A stretch of 64,000 nucleotides of DNA. Origin: Bacillus mycoides. GTDB taxonomy: Bacteria > Bacillota > Bacilli > Bacillales > Bacillaceae_G. The DNA lies in assembly GCF_018742245.1 (NCBI RefSeq), contig NZ_CP036132.1, forward strand, positions 4,707,001-4,771,000, written 5' to 3'. Positions 32,155-40,684 of this stretch are shown here, one piece after another (the first letter of the stretch is position 1; every line of letters starts with the position of its first letter). Under the pieces are notes generated by a model. It was not told the DNA's origin. It made no database searches and saw only the letters and a program-made list of their open reading frames with translations. Position numbers and translations under genes: made by a program.

Positions 32155-32400
32155 TCAACTCTTAACTGCATTGTTTATATAGTTTATTATGACACCTTTG
32201 TGAATGTTACCATATTCTACTTGTCTCCCGCCTATTTCTACAACAGGAATCATTAGATGGTATTTCTCTAAAAGGTCATTATCTTCATATATATCTATTT
32301 CCTCAATTTGAAAAGAATATTCACATTGTACTTCCTTTAAAATTTGTTTCGCCTTCACGCAAAGACCACAATCTTTTTTTGTATATAGTACAACTTTCAT
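32155..32400 (-). CDS. Glutaredoxin-like thioredoxin-fold protein
   Basis: 81 residues with one thioredoxin fold. The N-terminal VVLYTKKDCGLCVKAKQIL carries a CxxC redox motif (CGLC) after the first strand, and IPVVEIGG gives the cis-proline. A reductase or disulfide-exchange role is likely, partner unknown. The ATG at 32400 follows AGGTGA by 5 bases; a GTG 9 bases upstream belongs to that site. It is directly downstream of sigL with no gap. Confidence 0.85.
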   Translation of the reverse strand: MKVVLYTKKDCGLCVKAKQILKEVQCEYSFQIEEIDIYEDNDLLEKYHLMIPVVEIGGRQVEYGNIHKGVIINYINNAVKS

Positions 32401-32409
32401 CTTCTTCAC

Positions 32410-33717
32410 CTATCCAATTGTTTTTCTTAGAGACGAAGCAGGAATATGCATTTGTTCTCTATATTTCGCAACCGTTCTGCGAGAAATAACGATCTCATGC
32501 TCTTCTTCTAATAATTTTGAAATCTTTTGATCCGAAAGTGGCTTTTTCTTATTTTCTGCTCCAACAAGCGTTTGAATGAATTGTTTCACACGCTTTGTAG
32601 AAATCGCCTCATCTTCCGTCGTAGAAATAGAATTACTAAAGAACGATTTCATCTCAAATAAACCATGCGGCGTTTGCACATATTTATTACGCGTCGCACG
32701 ACTAATTGTAGACTCATGCACACCTAACTCTTCCGCCACCTCTTTTAAAGCAAGTGGTTTTAAATACTCTGGACCTTTCCAGAAGAAATCATGCTGTTTT
32801 TCCATAATAATATTCATCACTTGTAAGAGTGTTTGTTTTCTCTGTTTCAAACTGCGCATAATCCATTGCACATGCTGATACTTCTCCGATACGTAAGAAG
32901 CCACTTCACTTTCACTATTATTTAGTAACGCACTATACTCAGAGTGAATTTCAATTCTTGGCATATTTCTCTCATTCATCTGTAAAACGAGATGATCGCC
33001 ATCTTTTTTTACCGCCATATCAGGCACAATATAAAGTGGTTTATCAGAAGAAAATGCAAGACCTGGTTTCGGCTGTAATGATGTAATACAGTTCACCGCA
33101 TCCTGTAATTCCTCGTTAGTACACTTCAACACTTGAACGAGCTTTCGCCAATCTTTCTTAACGAAATAATTAAAATAATCATCTATAATTTCTTCCGCTA
33201 AACCATTTCTTCTTTGTAAGCGCTTCAATTGGATTGATAGACATTCCTGAATATTACGCGCACCTACCCCTGCTGGCTCTAACGATTGAACAAGCTCCAC
33301 AGAACGGTCCACTACATCAATTGGCGCAGAAAGAAGCTCTGATAACTCTTCATTTGTTTCTTGTAAATAGCCATTTCCATCCATGTTCATAATAATGAAA
33401 GAAGCTGCTTTTCGCTCTTCTTCATCTATTTTATAATACTGTAGTTGATTTAATAAATGTTGCTGAATCGTTGTAGAATCCACACTGTAGATTTCCATTT
33501 GATTCTCGACTTGTTTGCCGGTACTTTTACTTGTGTTAGAGCTCTTTTTCTTCTCCCTCTCGAAACCACCTAACTCAATAAGGGGATTCTCTAACGATTG
33601 CTCATATAAAAACTCCGATAATTCTTGTACATTATACTGGAGCATTGTAATCGCTTGCCTTAACTCTTGTGTCATTGCCAAACGTAAGCTTTGTTCTTGT
33701 AAAAGACTTGCCTTCAA
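32410..33717 (-). CDS. sigL: RNA polymerase sigma-54 factor SigL
   Basis: 435-residue sigma-54. Region I (about 1-50) is Gln/Leu-rich (LLQEQSLRLAMTQELRQAITML), then the core-binding domain and a C-terminal DNA-binding part with a helix-turn-helix (LKEVAEELGVHESTISRATRNKYVQTP, about 325-351) and the RpoN box, here ISRRTVAKYRE. It directs transcription of enhancer-dependent genes such as those of amino acid catabolism. The start is TTG at 33717, preceded by GGGGGAGA; the longer frame adds 23 unlike residues. Confidence 0.95.
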   Translation of the reverse strand: MKASLLQEQSLRLAMTQELRQAITMLQYNVQELSEFLYEQSLENPLIELGGFEREKKKSSNTSKSTGKQVENQMEIYSVDSTTIQQHLLNQLQYYKIDEEERKAASFIIMNMDGNGYLQETNEELSELLSAPIDVVDRSVELVQSLEPAGVGARNIQECLSIQLKRLQRRNGLAEEIIDDYFNYFVKKDWRKLVQVLKCTNEELQDAVNCITSLQPKPGLAFSSDKPLYIVPDMAVKKDGDHLVLQMNERNMPRIEIHSEYSALLNNSESEVASYVSEKYQHVQWIMRSLKQRKQTLLQVMNIIMEKQHDFFWKGPEYLKPLALKEVAEELGVHESTISRATRNKYVQTPHGLFEMKSFFSNSISTTEDEAISTKRVKQFIQTLVGAENKKKPLSDQKISKLLEEEHEIVISRRTVAKYREQMHIPASSLRKTIG

Positions 33718-33939
33718 ACTAATCTCCCCCTTGTTTCTATTGTACAATAAGTTTGGTAAAAGGAGAATCCTATCGCAGACACCCATTCCAAAATATTATT
33801 AATTTATATGTATTAATGAGATTTACATCTTACAACCGAAAAATGAATAATATTGAAAGAAAATAATAACGCATAAAAATTATTACCACATACTAATAGT
33901 AATTCTTATAACCAGATATAACAAGAGAGAAATAAAAAA
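33718..33939. other. Intergenic region upstream of sigL
   Basis: AT-rich, no supported gene or RNA. It presumably holds the sigL promoter, which I cannot define. Confidence 0.4.
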
Positions 33940-33975
33940 AGTCCTAACCTACAAAATGTAAGTTAGGACCTTTTG
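33940..33975 (-). terminator. Terminator of tRNA-Arg
   Basis: Minus strand arms GTCCTAACTTACA and TGTAGGTTAGGAC (one mismatch) followed by TTTTTTTA. Confidence 0.85.
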
Positions 33976-33976
33976 A

Positions 33977-34052
33977 CGCGCCCAGAGGGATTCGAACCCC
34001 CGACAGACGTGGTACCGGAAACCACCGCTCTATCCGACTGAGCTATGGGCGC
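33977..34052 (-). tRNA. tRNA-Arg (anticodon CCG)
   Basis: 76 bases, cloverleaf complete: acceptor GCGCCCA/TGGGCGC, D-arm AGCTCAGTCGGATAGAGC, anticodon stem GTGGT/ACCAC with loop TTCCGGT (anticodon CCG, reading CGG) and T-arm GGGGGTTCGAATCCCTC. The CCA end is not encoded. Confidence 0.97.
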
Positions 34053-34361
34053 ATGATAAAATTTTATAAACCGTTTATTATCAAGGTTTTAAGCCTTCTT
34101 CTATTCCGCTTTTCCACATTTAATTTCTTGCGAAAAACCTCTAATAGAAGTGAAATACAACAAGTAAATACCTGCTTATTTTCTTCTCATAATAATAGCA
34201 ATAAAATCCATCTAAATCAATAAAAATATCCCCTTAATCCTTTATATACCTTAGCTAGGAGCCTATAAAACATGTCCTTCCCCTAAATTTTCCAATCATA
34301 AATTCACCCAAACCCACAAATTATAATCTTTGAATTGATATTCCAAAGGGGGCTTCATTCA
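34053..34361. other. Promoter region of the SpoVA2mob-like operon
   Basis: About 300 AT-rich bases. A sigma-G promoter is expected for this operon, and CATAAAT near 34295 is a weak -10 candidate, but I cannot identify a convincing pair of boxes. No gene seen. Confidence 0.35.
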
Positions 34362-34568
34362 ATGACTGTAATTACAAAACTAAAGCAAACTGTTTCTGGA
34401 TTAAAAAGTGCACAAGCTAGCTTAGAGGGATTCGCTCTTGATACGGATAACCAACAAGCAAAGCAACTTTTCCAAACAGCTGCGCAGCAAACACAAACAA
34501 TTATCGATTCTTTAAACCCGCGAGTTGAAGAAGTCCAGCAAGAAGAACCACAATACACACAGCAATAA
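34362..34568 (+). CDS. DUF1657 family protein (SpoVA2mob operon, first gene)
   Basis: 68 residues, soluble and mostly helical. The start MTVITKLKQTVSGLKSAQAS and the end EEPQYTQQ match the second DUF1657 gene at 37045 (MTVIASVKTCLASVRGAQAS .. EEPQYKGF). I use the ATG at 34362, which has AAAGGGGG 8 bases upstream. DUF1657 proteins are encoded only in spore-formers, typically in spoVA2mob operons that raise spore heat resistance; molecular role unknown. Confidence 0.9.
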   Translation: MTVITKLKQTVSGLKSAQASLEGFALDTDNQQAKQLFQTAAQQTQTIIDSLNPRVEEVQQEEPQYTQQ

Positions 34569-34603
34569 CCAAAGGTGCCATTGTATCTAATGGTACACAA
34601 TTT

Positions 34604-34638
34604 GAGAAAAAGGGTGATATGCAATCATCCTTTTTCTC
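34604..34638 (+). other. Stem-loop between DUF1657 and the YhcN-like gene
   Basis: Perfect-looking arms GAGAAAAAGGGTGAT and ATCATCCTTTTTCTC (one wobble) with a 5-base loop. No following T-run apart from the one inside the arm, so it looks like an intra-operon attenuator or RNA-stability element rather than a full terminator. Confidence 0.6.
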
Positions 34639-34675
34639 TCACATTACATAATGCAATAGAAATGGAATGATTATA

Positions 34676-35164
34676 ATGCGAAAACTTGGAATCATAACCG
34701 CGTTATTTATGCTCCTATTCGGTTCACTTACCGGATGTGATAATAGCCCGTTAGATAAAAAGGTAAAAAAAGAAGAAGCAAAACGAACGGAAGAAGACAA
34801 GGGCCCTAAGTTAACAAAAATGAGTACAGAATCCTTTAATCAATCTATATCGCAAGAAGCTAAGAAAAAAGCTCTCGCTATGGAGGGAATTATAGAAGCT
34901 ACCGCCGTTAATACAAATTTAGATCTTTACATAGCCGTCAAGCCTGAACATCACGAAAGATTTGGTTTAAAACCTTTACGAAGTAAATTAAAAAAGAAGA
35001 TAAGTGATGAAAACCCTACTTTCGATATTCGTGTAAGTACAGACAAAAAGATTTTTATGCTCATAGAAGAACTTGAAAACAAAATTAAGAAAAAGAAAGT
35101 AAGTAAAGATGGCATCAAAAAACAATTGAAACTCATTCAATCAGAAATGGGATCTAATATTTAA
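34676..35164 (+). CDS. YhcN/YlaJ family sporulation lipoprotein
   Basis: 162-residue lipoprotein: signal peptide with lipobox LTGCDN (Cys about 21), a charged linker (DKKVKKEEAKRTEEDKGP) and a YhcN/YlaJ domain (AMEGIIEATAVNTNLDLYIAVKP). Proteins of this family sit in the spore inner membrane. It is the second gene of the SpoVA2mob-type order. I chose the third in-frame ATG (34676), since the first overlaps the GGA of the ribosome site. Confidence 0.88.
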   Translation: MRKLGIITALFMLLFGSLTGCDNSPLDKKVKKEEAKRTEEDKGPKLTKMSTESFNQSISQEAKKKALAMEGIIEATAVNTNLDLYIAVKPEHHERFGLKPLRSKLKKKISDENPTFDIRVSTDKKIFMLIEELENKIKKKKVSKDGIKKQLKLIQSEMGSNI

Positions 35165-35192
35165 GCTTTCTAAAAGAGAAGGAAGGATTCAA

Positions 35193-35669
35193 ATGTCTAG
35201 TAAAGATAAAAACTTAACACCTGTACAACAAGAATATAAAAAATTCGAACAACAGCGCGAACCGAAGCGTCCCGTTTTAAAAAATTGTATTAAAGCTTTT
35301 TTCGTCGGGGGATTAATTTGTCTAATAGGCCAACTGATTTCCACTTTTTATATTACCTATTTTGATTTCACTGAACGCTCTGCCGGGAATCCTACCGTTG
35401 CAACTCTTATTTTTATCTCCATGCTACTGACTGGATTTGGCGTCTACGATCGTCTTGGGCAATTTGCTGGTGCTGGTACCTCAGTACCTGTTACTGGATT
35501 TGGTAACTCCGTTATTGCCGCATGTATTGAACATCGTACAGAAGGATTCGTTCTCGGCGTTGGGGGTAACATGTTTAAACTAGCAGGATCGGTCATCTTA
35601 TTTGGCGTATTTTCAGCTTTCGTCATCGCTCTTATTAAAACGATTCTCTTTCAATGGGGAGGGCTATAA
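35193..35669 (+). CDS. spoVAC: Stage V sporulation protein AC (SpoVAC paralogue)
   Basis: 158-residue membrane protein with about four helices. The segment KAFFVGGLICLIGQLIS (about 30-46) and GAGTSVPVTGFGNSVIAACIEHRTEGFVLGVGGNMFKLAG (split; about 89-128) are SpoVAC/SpoVAE signatures. SpoVAC forms a mechanosensitive channel in the spore inner membrane and takes part in dipicolinic acid movement. AAGGAAGG precedes the ATG and the stop abuts spoVAD. Confidence 0.94.
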   Translation: MSSKDKNLTPVQQEYKKFEQQREPKRPVLKNCIKAFFVGGLICLIGQLISTFYITYFDFTERSAGNPTVATLIFISMLLTGFGVYDRLGQFAGAGTSVPVTGFGNSVIAACIEHRTEGFVLGVGGNMFKLAGSVILFGVFSAFVIALIKTILFQWGGL

Positions 35670-36686
35670 ATGTTACAAGGACACCGAACATGGGTATTCG
35701 AAAACAAACCAGTTATCATTTCAACAGGTGTAGTCGGCGGCCCATTTGAGGCAAATGGAAAAATCCCTGAAGACTTTGATACCCTGCATGAAGATTTATG
35801 GCTCGGACAAGATTCCTATGAAAAAGCACATAAAATTTTGTTTGAAGAGGCTTGTAGCCGTGCTACAGAAAAAGCCAGACTTAGGAAAGATGATATTCAA
35901 TTCGTACTCGCCGGAGATTTAATTAATCAAATTACTCCTACAAGCTTTGCTTGCCGTACACTTGGCACTCCTTATCTCGGATTATTTGGTGCTTGCTCTA
36001 CTTCTATGGAAGGTTTAGCACTCGGTGCAAGTATCGTAAATGCAAAAGGCGCAAAATATTTATTAACCGGAGCTTCAAGCCATAACGCTGCCGTGGAAAA
36101 ACAATTTCGTTATCCAACTGAATATGGTGGTCAAAAACCTCCTACGGCCCAGTGGACAGTAACCGGTGCGGGCGCAGCTATTTTAAGTGATACAGGACAT
36201 GGCCCAAAAGTAACTTCCGCCACAATTGGGCGCATTGTTGATATGGGGTTAACTGATCCATTTAATATGGGAGGTGCAATGGCCCCTGCTGCTGTCGATA
36301 CAATTGAAGCTCATTTAAGAGAAAGAAATCTCGATGCATCTCACTATGATTTAATCGTAACAGGCGACCTCGGACATGTTGGACGCGAAATTGCTTATGA
36401 CTTACTACATAAACATGGGACAAAAGTAACAAGTGAACAATTTCAAGATTGCGGACTACTCATTTATAGAGAAGGTCAACCTGTAATAGCCGGCGGAAGT
36501 GGCCCAGGCTGTTCAGCAACAGTCGTATACGGTCATTTATTAAACCGAATGAAAAGAGGAGAATTCAAAAAAATACTCGTCGTTGCGACAGGCGCTTTAC
36601 TATCTCCACTTACATTCCAACAAGAAGAAACGATTCCGTGTATCGCCCACGCCGTTTCGATTGAATTTGGAGGTGCAACGCAATGA
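35670..36686 (+). CDS. spoVAD: Stage V sporulation protein AD (SpoVAD paralogue)
   Basis: 338 residues with a thiolase/ketosynthase-like fold; SpoVAD binds dipicolinic acid at the outer face of the inner spore membrane. Visible features: [14 protein letters not shown] (the position of the thiolase cysteine, about 109-115), [15 protein letters not shown] and [18 protein letters not shown]. The ATG follows the spoVAC stop directly, and its end overlaps spoVAE by four bases. Confidence 0.96.
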   Translation: MLQGHRTWVFENKPVIISTGVVGGPFEANGKIPEDFDTLHEDLWLGQDSYEKAHKILFEEACSRATEKARLRKDDIQFVLAGDLINQITPTSFACRTLGTPYLGLFGACSTSMEGLALGASIVNAKGAKYLLTGASSHNAAVEKQFRYPTEYGGQKPPTAQWTVTGAGAAILSDTGHGPKVTSATIGRIVDMGLTDPFNMGGAMAPAAVDTIEAHLRERNLDASHYDLIVTGDLGHVGREIAYDLLHKHGTKVTSEQFQDCGLLIYREGQPVIAGGSGPGCSATVVYGHLLNRMKRGEFKKILVVATGALLSPLTFQQEETIPCIAHAVSIEFGGATQ

Positions 36687-37033
36687 TTTTTTTCTGGGCT
36701 TTTGTAATCGGTGGACTTATATGTGTAATCGGACAACTTATGTTTGATGTCGGCAAGCTAACACCAGCTCATACAATGGCAACACTCGTTGTTGTTGGGG
36801 CTATATTAGATGGATTCAATCTATATGAACCATTAATTGATTTTGCCGGTGCAGGAGCAACTGTACCAATTACAAGTTTCGGAAACGCCCTCGTTCACGG
36901 TGCGATGGAAGAAGCTGCAAAACATGGAATCGTCGGCGTAATTACTGGTATGTTTAAAGTAACGAGCGCAGGTGTATCAGCAGCGATTATTTTCGGCTTC
37001 ATTGGAGCATTACTATTTAAACCGAAAGGATAA
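36683..37033 (+). CDS. spoVAE: Stage V sporulation protein AE (SpoVAEb paralogue)
   Basis: 116-residue membrane protein with three to four helices, paralogous to SpoVAC ([15 protein letters not shown] and [26 protein letters not shown], the latter split at 53-78). ATGA overlap with spoVAD. Third SpoVA member of the operon; the channel for dipicolinate in spores. Confidence 0.95.
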   Translation: MIFFWAFVIGGLICVIGQLMFDVGKLTPAHTMATLVVVGAILDGFNLYEPLIDFAGAGATVPITSFGNALVHGAMEEAAKHGIVGVITGMFKVTSAGVSAAIIFGFIGALLFKPKG

Positions 37034-37044
37034 GAGGTGTTTGC

Positions 37045-37251
37045 ATGACTGTTATCGCTAGCGTAAAAACTTGCCTTGCCAGTGTAAGAGGGGCTCAAGC
37101 CAGTTTAAGCTCTCTTTCATTAAATTCACAAGACGAAGAATCAAAACGCGTATTTCATGAATGTATGTTAGAAATGGACAGCATCATCGCTGATTTAAAG
37201 GATAGAATTTCAGTATTAGAACGTGAAGAACCTCAATATAAAGGGTTTTAA
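37045..37251 (+). CDS. DUF1657 family protein (second copy)
   Basis: 68 residues, same start and end motifs as the gene at 34362 (see there), with GAGGTG before the ATG. It lies 11 bases after spoVAE and is part of the same transcript. The middle of the protein is less similar, so the duplication is old. Confidence 0.9.
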   Translation: MTVIASVKTCLASVRGAQASLSSLSLNSQDEESKRVFHECMLEMDSIIADLKDRISVLEREEPQYKGF

Positions 37252-37271
37252 GTAGACTGGAGGAAATGACT

Positions 37272-38141
37272 ATGTCTCACCTGCCCGAATGGACACTCGT
37301 TATTCTTCGCTCTGTATTCATATTAATCATTTTATTCGCTATTACGAAATGGTTAGGGAAAAGACAAATCTCTCAGCTCTCCTTTTTTGAATACATAGCC
37401 GGAATGACAATCGGTGACATCGCTGCCCAAGTATCTACAGGGCTCGATTCAAAATTTTTCCACGGCGTCTTTGCGATACTCATTTTCGCTGTGGTACCTT
37501 TTTTCACAGGAATCCTCTCCTTAAAGAACAAAACAGCTCGGGACTTCTTTGAAGGGAAATCTACCGTATTAATAAAAGATGGAAAAATACTTGAAGATAA
37601 CTTAAAGAAAGAAAAATATACAAGTGACGAATTACTTGAACTACTCCGAGGAAAAGATGCGTTCAGCGTAGCTGATGTTGAATTTGCAGTACTAGAACCG
37701 AGCGGTGAATTAAATGTATTATTAAAGAAAGATCGCCAACCACTTACAGCAAAAGACGTAGGCTTAAAAGTACCAAACGAGAAGGAACCACAAACTGTTA
37801 TTATGGATGGAAATGTACTAGATGAACCTCTGTCATCAAGCGGACATAACCGCGCTTGGTTACATTCAGAACTCGAAAAACTCGGCGTTGTCATTGAAAA
37901 TGTCTTTCTTGGTCAAGTTGACTCATACGGACAACTTACTATCGACATTTATAATGACAAACTTCAAATGCCTTCTCCTCAAAATAAACCTTTACTATTG
38001 GCATCTTTAAAAAAATGCCATGCTGATCTTGAGCTATTTTCTTTAGAAACAAAATCGAAATCAGCAAGTGAAATGTATAGTAAAAACGCGAAACAAGTCG
38101 AAACAATTTTAAATAAAGTAACCTATCTTTTAAAAGAATAA
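37272..38141 (+). CDS. DUF421-DUF1657 fusion membrane protein (2Duf type)
   Basis: 289 residues. Three N-terminal hydrophobic helices (about 10-30, 36-58, 64-84; KWLGKRQISQLSFFEYIAGMTIGDIA, YetF/DUF421 signature), then the soluble DUF421 part (GKSTVLIKDGKI .. HSELEKLG), and a C-terminal helical segment (LLASLKKCHADLELFSLETKSKSA onward, about 233-289) that resembles DUF1657. This is the architecture of the 2Duf protein of spoVA2mob operons, which is reported to be the main determinant of high spore heat resistance and of inner-membrane rigidity. Start: ATG 37272, with GGAGG 8 bases upstream. Last gene of the operon. Confidence 0.88.
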   Translation: MSHLPEWTLVILRSVFILIILFAITKWLGKRQISQLSFFEYIAGMTIGDIAAQVSTGLDSKFFHGVFAILIFAVVPFFTGILSLKNKTARDFFEGKSTVLIKDGKILEDNLKKEKYTSDELLELLRGKDAFSVADVEFAVLEPSGELNVLLKKDRQPLTAKDVGLKVPNEKEPQTVIMDGNVLDEPLSSSGHNRAWLHSELEKLGVVIENVFLGQVDSYGQLTIDIYNDKLQMPSPQNKPLLLASLKKCHADLELFSLETKSKSASEMYSKNAKQVETILNKVTYLLKE

Positions 38142-38146
38142 ATACC

Positions 38147-38180
38147 GAAAGAACGCTTCAGTAAAAAGGCGTTCTTTTGC
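38147..38180 (+). terminator. Terminator of the SpoVA2mob-like operon
   Basis: Arms AAAGAACGC and GCGTTCTTT around a 12-base loop, followed by TGCCTTTTC. Confidence 0.8.
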
Positions 38181-38316
38181 CTTTTCTACACCTTTAATCA
38201 CGTTTAAATTTATGTAATTCGGTTATGATGTTGAAGATACATAAGCAGGGAATTTTAAAAATATAGCGAATAAATCATGATACAACTACATATTTTTTTG
38301 ATTTAAAGTGGTTTCG

Positions 38317-38346
38317 TTTGACCTTTATTGACCATAATTGTATTAT
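38317..38346 (+). promoter_or_regulatory. CtsR-controlled sigma-A promoter of clpP
   Basis: TTTGACCTTTATTGACCA (38317-38334) is the inverse of the CtsR heptad repeat GGTCAAA-N3-GGTCAAA with one change. It contains the -35 TTGACC (38318-38323); 17 bases on is TATTAT (38341-38346). CtsR bound here would block the -35, giving heat-shock control. Confidence 0.85.
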
Positions 38347-38380
38347 AAACTAAGAAAGCTTTCAAAGGAGGAAATAACAG

Positions 38381-38962
38381 ATGAATTTAATTCCTACAGT
38401 AATTGAACAAACAAATCGTGGAGAACGCGCTTACGATATTTACTCTCGACTATTAAAGGACCGCATCATTATGCTTGGTAGCGCAATTGATGACAACGTA
38501 GCAAACTCAATCGTTTCCCAGCTTTTATTCTTGGAATCTCAAGATCCAGAAAAAGATATTCACATCTATATCAACAGCCCTGGTGGTTCTATCACAGCTG
38601 GTATGGCAATTTACGATACAATGCAGTTTATTAAACCACAAGTATCAACAATCTGTATCGGTATGGCTGCATCTATGGGTGCATTCTTACTTGCAGCAGG
38701 TGAAAAAGGAAAACGCTACGCACTTCCAAACAGTGAAGTAATGATTCACCAACCACTTGGCGGCGCACAAGGTCAAGCGACTGAAATCGAAATCGCTGCA
38801 AAACGTATCCTATTCTTACGCGAAAAATTAAACCAAATTCTTGCTGACCGCACCGGTCAACCACTTGAAGTTCTACAACGCGACACAGACCGCGACAACT
38901 TCATGACGGCAGAAAGAGCTCTAGAATACGGCTTAATCGATAAGATCTTTACAAATCGTTAA
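38381..38962 (+). CDS. clpP: ATP-dependent Clp protease proteolytic subunit
   Basis: 193-residue serine peptidase of the ClpP tetradecamer that works with ClpC, ClpX and ClpE. The catalytic triad is Ser98 (GMAASMGAF), His123 (MIHQPLGG) and Asp172 (TDRDNF), all at the canonical numbering. AAAGGAGG precedes the ATG. Monocistronic, with the CtsR site upstream; B. cereus-group genomes usually have two clpP genes and this is the housekeeping type by sequence. Confidence 0.98.
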   Translation: MNLIPTVIEQTNRGERAYDIYSRLLKDRIIMLGSAIDDNVANSIVSQLLFLESQDPEKDIHIYINSPGGSITAGMAIYDTMQFIKPQVSTICIGMAASMGAFLLAAGEKGKRYALPNSEVMIHQPLGGAQGQATEIEIAAKRILFLREKLNQILADRTGQPLEVLQRDTDRDNFMTAERALEYGLIDKIFTNR

Positions 38963-38968
38963 TACTTA

Positions 38969-39093
38969 AAAGCGGAAGCGGCTCGTTTAGAATCGCAAGG
39001 CGATGGAGCACCTGATTCCGAGGCGCTTTTTGCCTCGAATGAAGGGGCGAAACGACCGGAGATTCTAGCCGCTGAAGCTAGATATAACTAAAA
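38969..39093. repeat. Single palindromic repeat of the same family as 19019-19437
   Basis: Same design with different bases: AGCGGCT, 5-base bulge, AGAATC (38977-38994) pair with GATTCT and AGCCGCT (39061-39073), around an inner CGAGGC/GCCTCG hairpin (39019-39037). Compared with the smpB-side copies the stems have changed on both sides so as to keep pairing. Confidence 0.88.
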
Positions 39094-39127
39094 GCGGAAG
39101 CGCCCTGTCAACAGGGCGCTTTTTTTA
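39094..39127 (+). terminator. Terminator downstream of clpP
   Basis: Arms GCGCCCTGT and ACAGGGCGC around CA, followed by seven T. The A-tract in front is part of the repeat boundary. Confidence 0.92.
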
Positions 39128-39170
39128 TTATGTACAAGGGCAACGCATACCCCACCTAGTATTTAACAGG

Positions 39171-39281
39171 ATATATCAACGATTTTTCAAATATATCGAC
39201 CGTAACTCAAATTTCATCGGCGATTATTTTAATATATCGACGTTTCGACACAACATATCGACTTACCGACAATTCTCGACA
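39171..39281. repeat. Iterated ATATATCGAC element (family 3)
   Basis: Irregular repetition of ATATATCGAC-like units (39173, 39190, 39233, 39254 and others) with TCGGCGATTATTTTAATATA and CGACTTACCGACAA. The same phrase recurs at 58926-58975, and the window ends in TATATATCGAC. No coding potential. Confidence 0.7.
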
Positions 39282-39341
39282 AGCACGTGTGTCCTACATA
39301 CCCCCACCACTCAAACGCACCGCACCCCACAAATAGCAAAA

Positions 39342-39369
39342 TAAAAAAACTATCGCACATTCGCGATAG
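39342..39369 (-). terminator. Terminator of the crh operon
   Basis: Minus strand arms CTATCGC and GCGATAG around a 6-base loop, followed by TTTTTTTA. Confidence 0.88.
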
Positions 39370-39373
39370 CCTT

Positions 39374-39622
39374 TTATTGTACAGATGCAGCTAATGCTTC
39401 CAAAGCCTCTTCTGCATCTGAACCTTCTGTTGTAATTGTAATCATGCTACCAGTTCCAATTGCTAAGCTCATAATCCCCATTATGCTCTTTGCATTAACT
39501 GTCTTTCCATCTTTCTCAATGAAAATATCAGAATGAAAGCGATTTGCCTCTTGTACAAACAACGCAGCCGGACGTGCTTGTAAGCCGTTTTTTAATGCAA
39601 CTTTAACCAGTTTTTGAACCAC
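39374..39622 (-). CDS. crh: Catabolite repression HPr-like protein Crh
   Basis: 82-residue HPr paralogue. Position 15 is Gln (NGLQARPAA) in place of the histidine that HPr uses for sugar phosphotransfer, while Ser46 (NAKSIMGIM) is kept, so it can be phosphorylated by HPr kinase and act as a CcpA co-factor but not in transport. The GTG start has a modest ribosome site. Last gene of the nudix-rapZ-yvcK-whiA-crh unit. Confidence 0.95.
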   Translation of the reverse strand: MVQKLVKVALKNGLQARPAALFVQEANRFHSDIFIEKDGKTVNAKSIMGIMSLAIGTGSMITITTEGSDAEEALEALAASVQ

Positions 39623-39645
39623 AGCTCCATTTCCCCTTTAACCTC

Positions 39646-40596
39646 TTATTTTTTTGCTACTGTTTCCCCCGCGCGTAATTTCTCTGCAATTTCATCGATT
39701 TTACGCAAACGATGATTAATACCCGATTTACTAATTTTCCCCCCGGATACCATCTCACCTAACTCTTTCAATGTTACATCTTGATAATCTCTTCGTAACT
39801 GTGCAATTTCTCTTAATTTATCTGGCAAAATATCAAGCCCAACCGTCTCATCAATATAGCGGATGTTCTCAATTTGCCTTAGCGCTGCACCAATTGTTTT
39901 ATTTAAATTAGCTGTTTCGCAGTTAACTAAACGATTTACTGAATTACGCATATCGCGAACAATTCGAATATCTTCAAATCTTAAAAGTGCATTATGAGCA
40001 CCTATAATATTTAAAAACTCTGTAATTTTCTCAGCTTCTTTCAAATACGTAATGTACCCTTTTCTTCTTTCCAACGTCTTACTATTTAAATCAAATCCGT
40101 TCATCAATTCACATATAGAATCATTATGTTCCTTATATAACGAAAAGATTTCTAAATGATAAGATGATGTTTCTGGGTTATTTACCGAACCACCTGCTAA
40201 AAATGCACCGCGTAAATACGATCGTTTACAACATTTCTTCTCGATTAATTCCTGCGATATATTTCGAATAAACGAAAAGTCATCTCGAACAATGTGAAGA
40301 TCTGCTAATATTTCCCGAGACTTCTCAACAAGCCGCACGATATATACATTATTTTTCTTCAATCGCATTTTTTTACGAACAAGTAATTCTACCGTCACAT
40401 CATATCCTTTTTTCAAAAGCGTATAAATCCTTCTTGCAATTGCTGCATTTTCCGTTTGAATATCGATAGATAGGCGACGGTTTGAAAAAGAAAGCGATCC
40501 GTTCATTCGAAGCAACGCCGATAATTCTGATTTCTCACAGCATTCCTTCATTTCAAGGTTGGTCAACTCTTTCTTTGTTTCTGATGCAAATGACAC
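39646..40596 (-). CDS. whiA: DNA-binding protein WhiA
   Basis: 316 residues: a LAGLIDADG-homing-endonuclease-like N-terminal domain without catalytic residues and a C-terminal helix-turn-helix ([34 protein letters not shown], split; about 270-303). Affects chromosome segregation and cell division in Bacillus and sporulation in Streptomyces. I chose the GTG at 40596 ([11 protein letters not shown]), as GGAGG is 8 bases upstream and the length then equals that of B. subtilis; two earlier starts overlap the site. Confidence 0.95.
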   Translation of the reverse strand: MSFASETKKELTNLEMKECCEKSELSALLRMNGSLSFSNRRLSIDIQTENAAIARRIYTLLKKGYDVTVELLVRKKMRLKKNNVYIVRLVEKSREILADLHIVRDDFSFIRNISQELIEKKCCKRSYLRGAFLAGGSVNNPETSSYHLEIFSLYKEHNDSICELMNGFDLNSKTLERRKGYITYLKEAEKITEFLNIIGAHNALLRFEDIRIVRDMRNSVNRLVNCETANLNKTIGAALRQIENIRYIDETVGLDILPDKLREIAQLRRDYQDVTLKELGEMVSGGKISKSGINHRLRKIDEIAEKLRAGETVAKK

Positions 40597-40684
40597 AGTC
40601 AACACCTCCTTATACTATTACTTTGGAACAAAAATCTTGTCCTATATGAATGAGGAGCGTTACCTCAAGCGAGGCAACGCACAT

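Noticed and set aside
34241..34340. Sigma-G promoter for the spore operon
   Set aside because: I could not find -35 and -10 boxes with good match and spacing.
39171..39281. CRISPR-like look of the repeated CGAC units
   Set aside because: Units are short, irregularly spaced and there are no unique spacers or cas genes.
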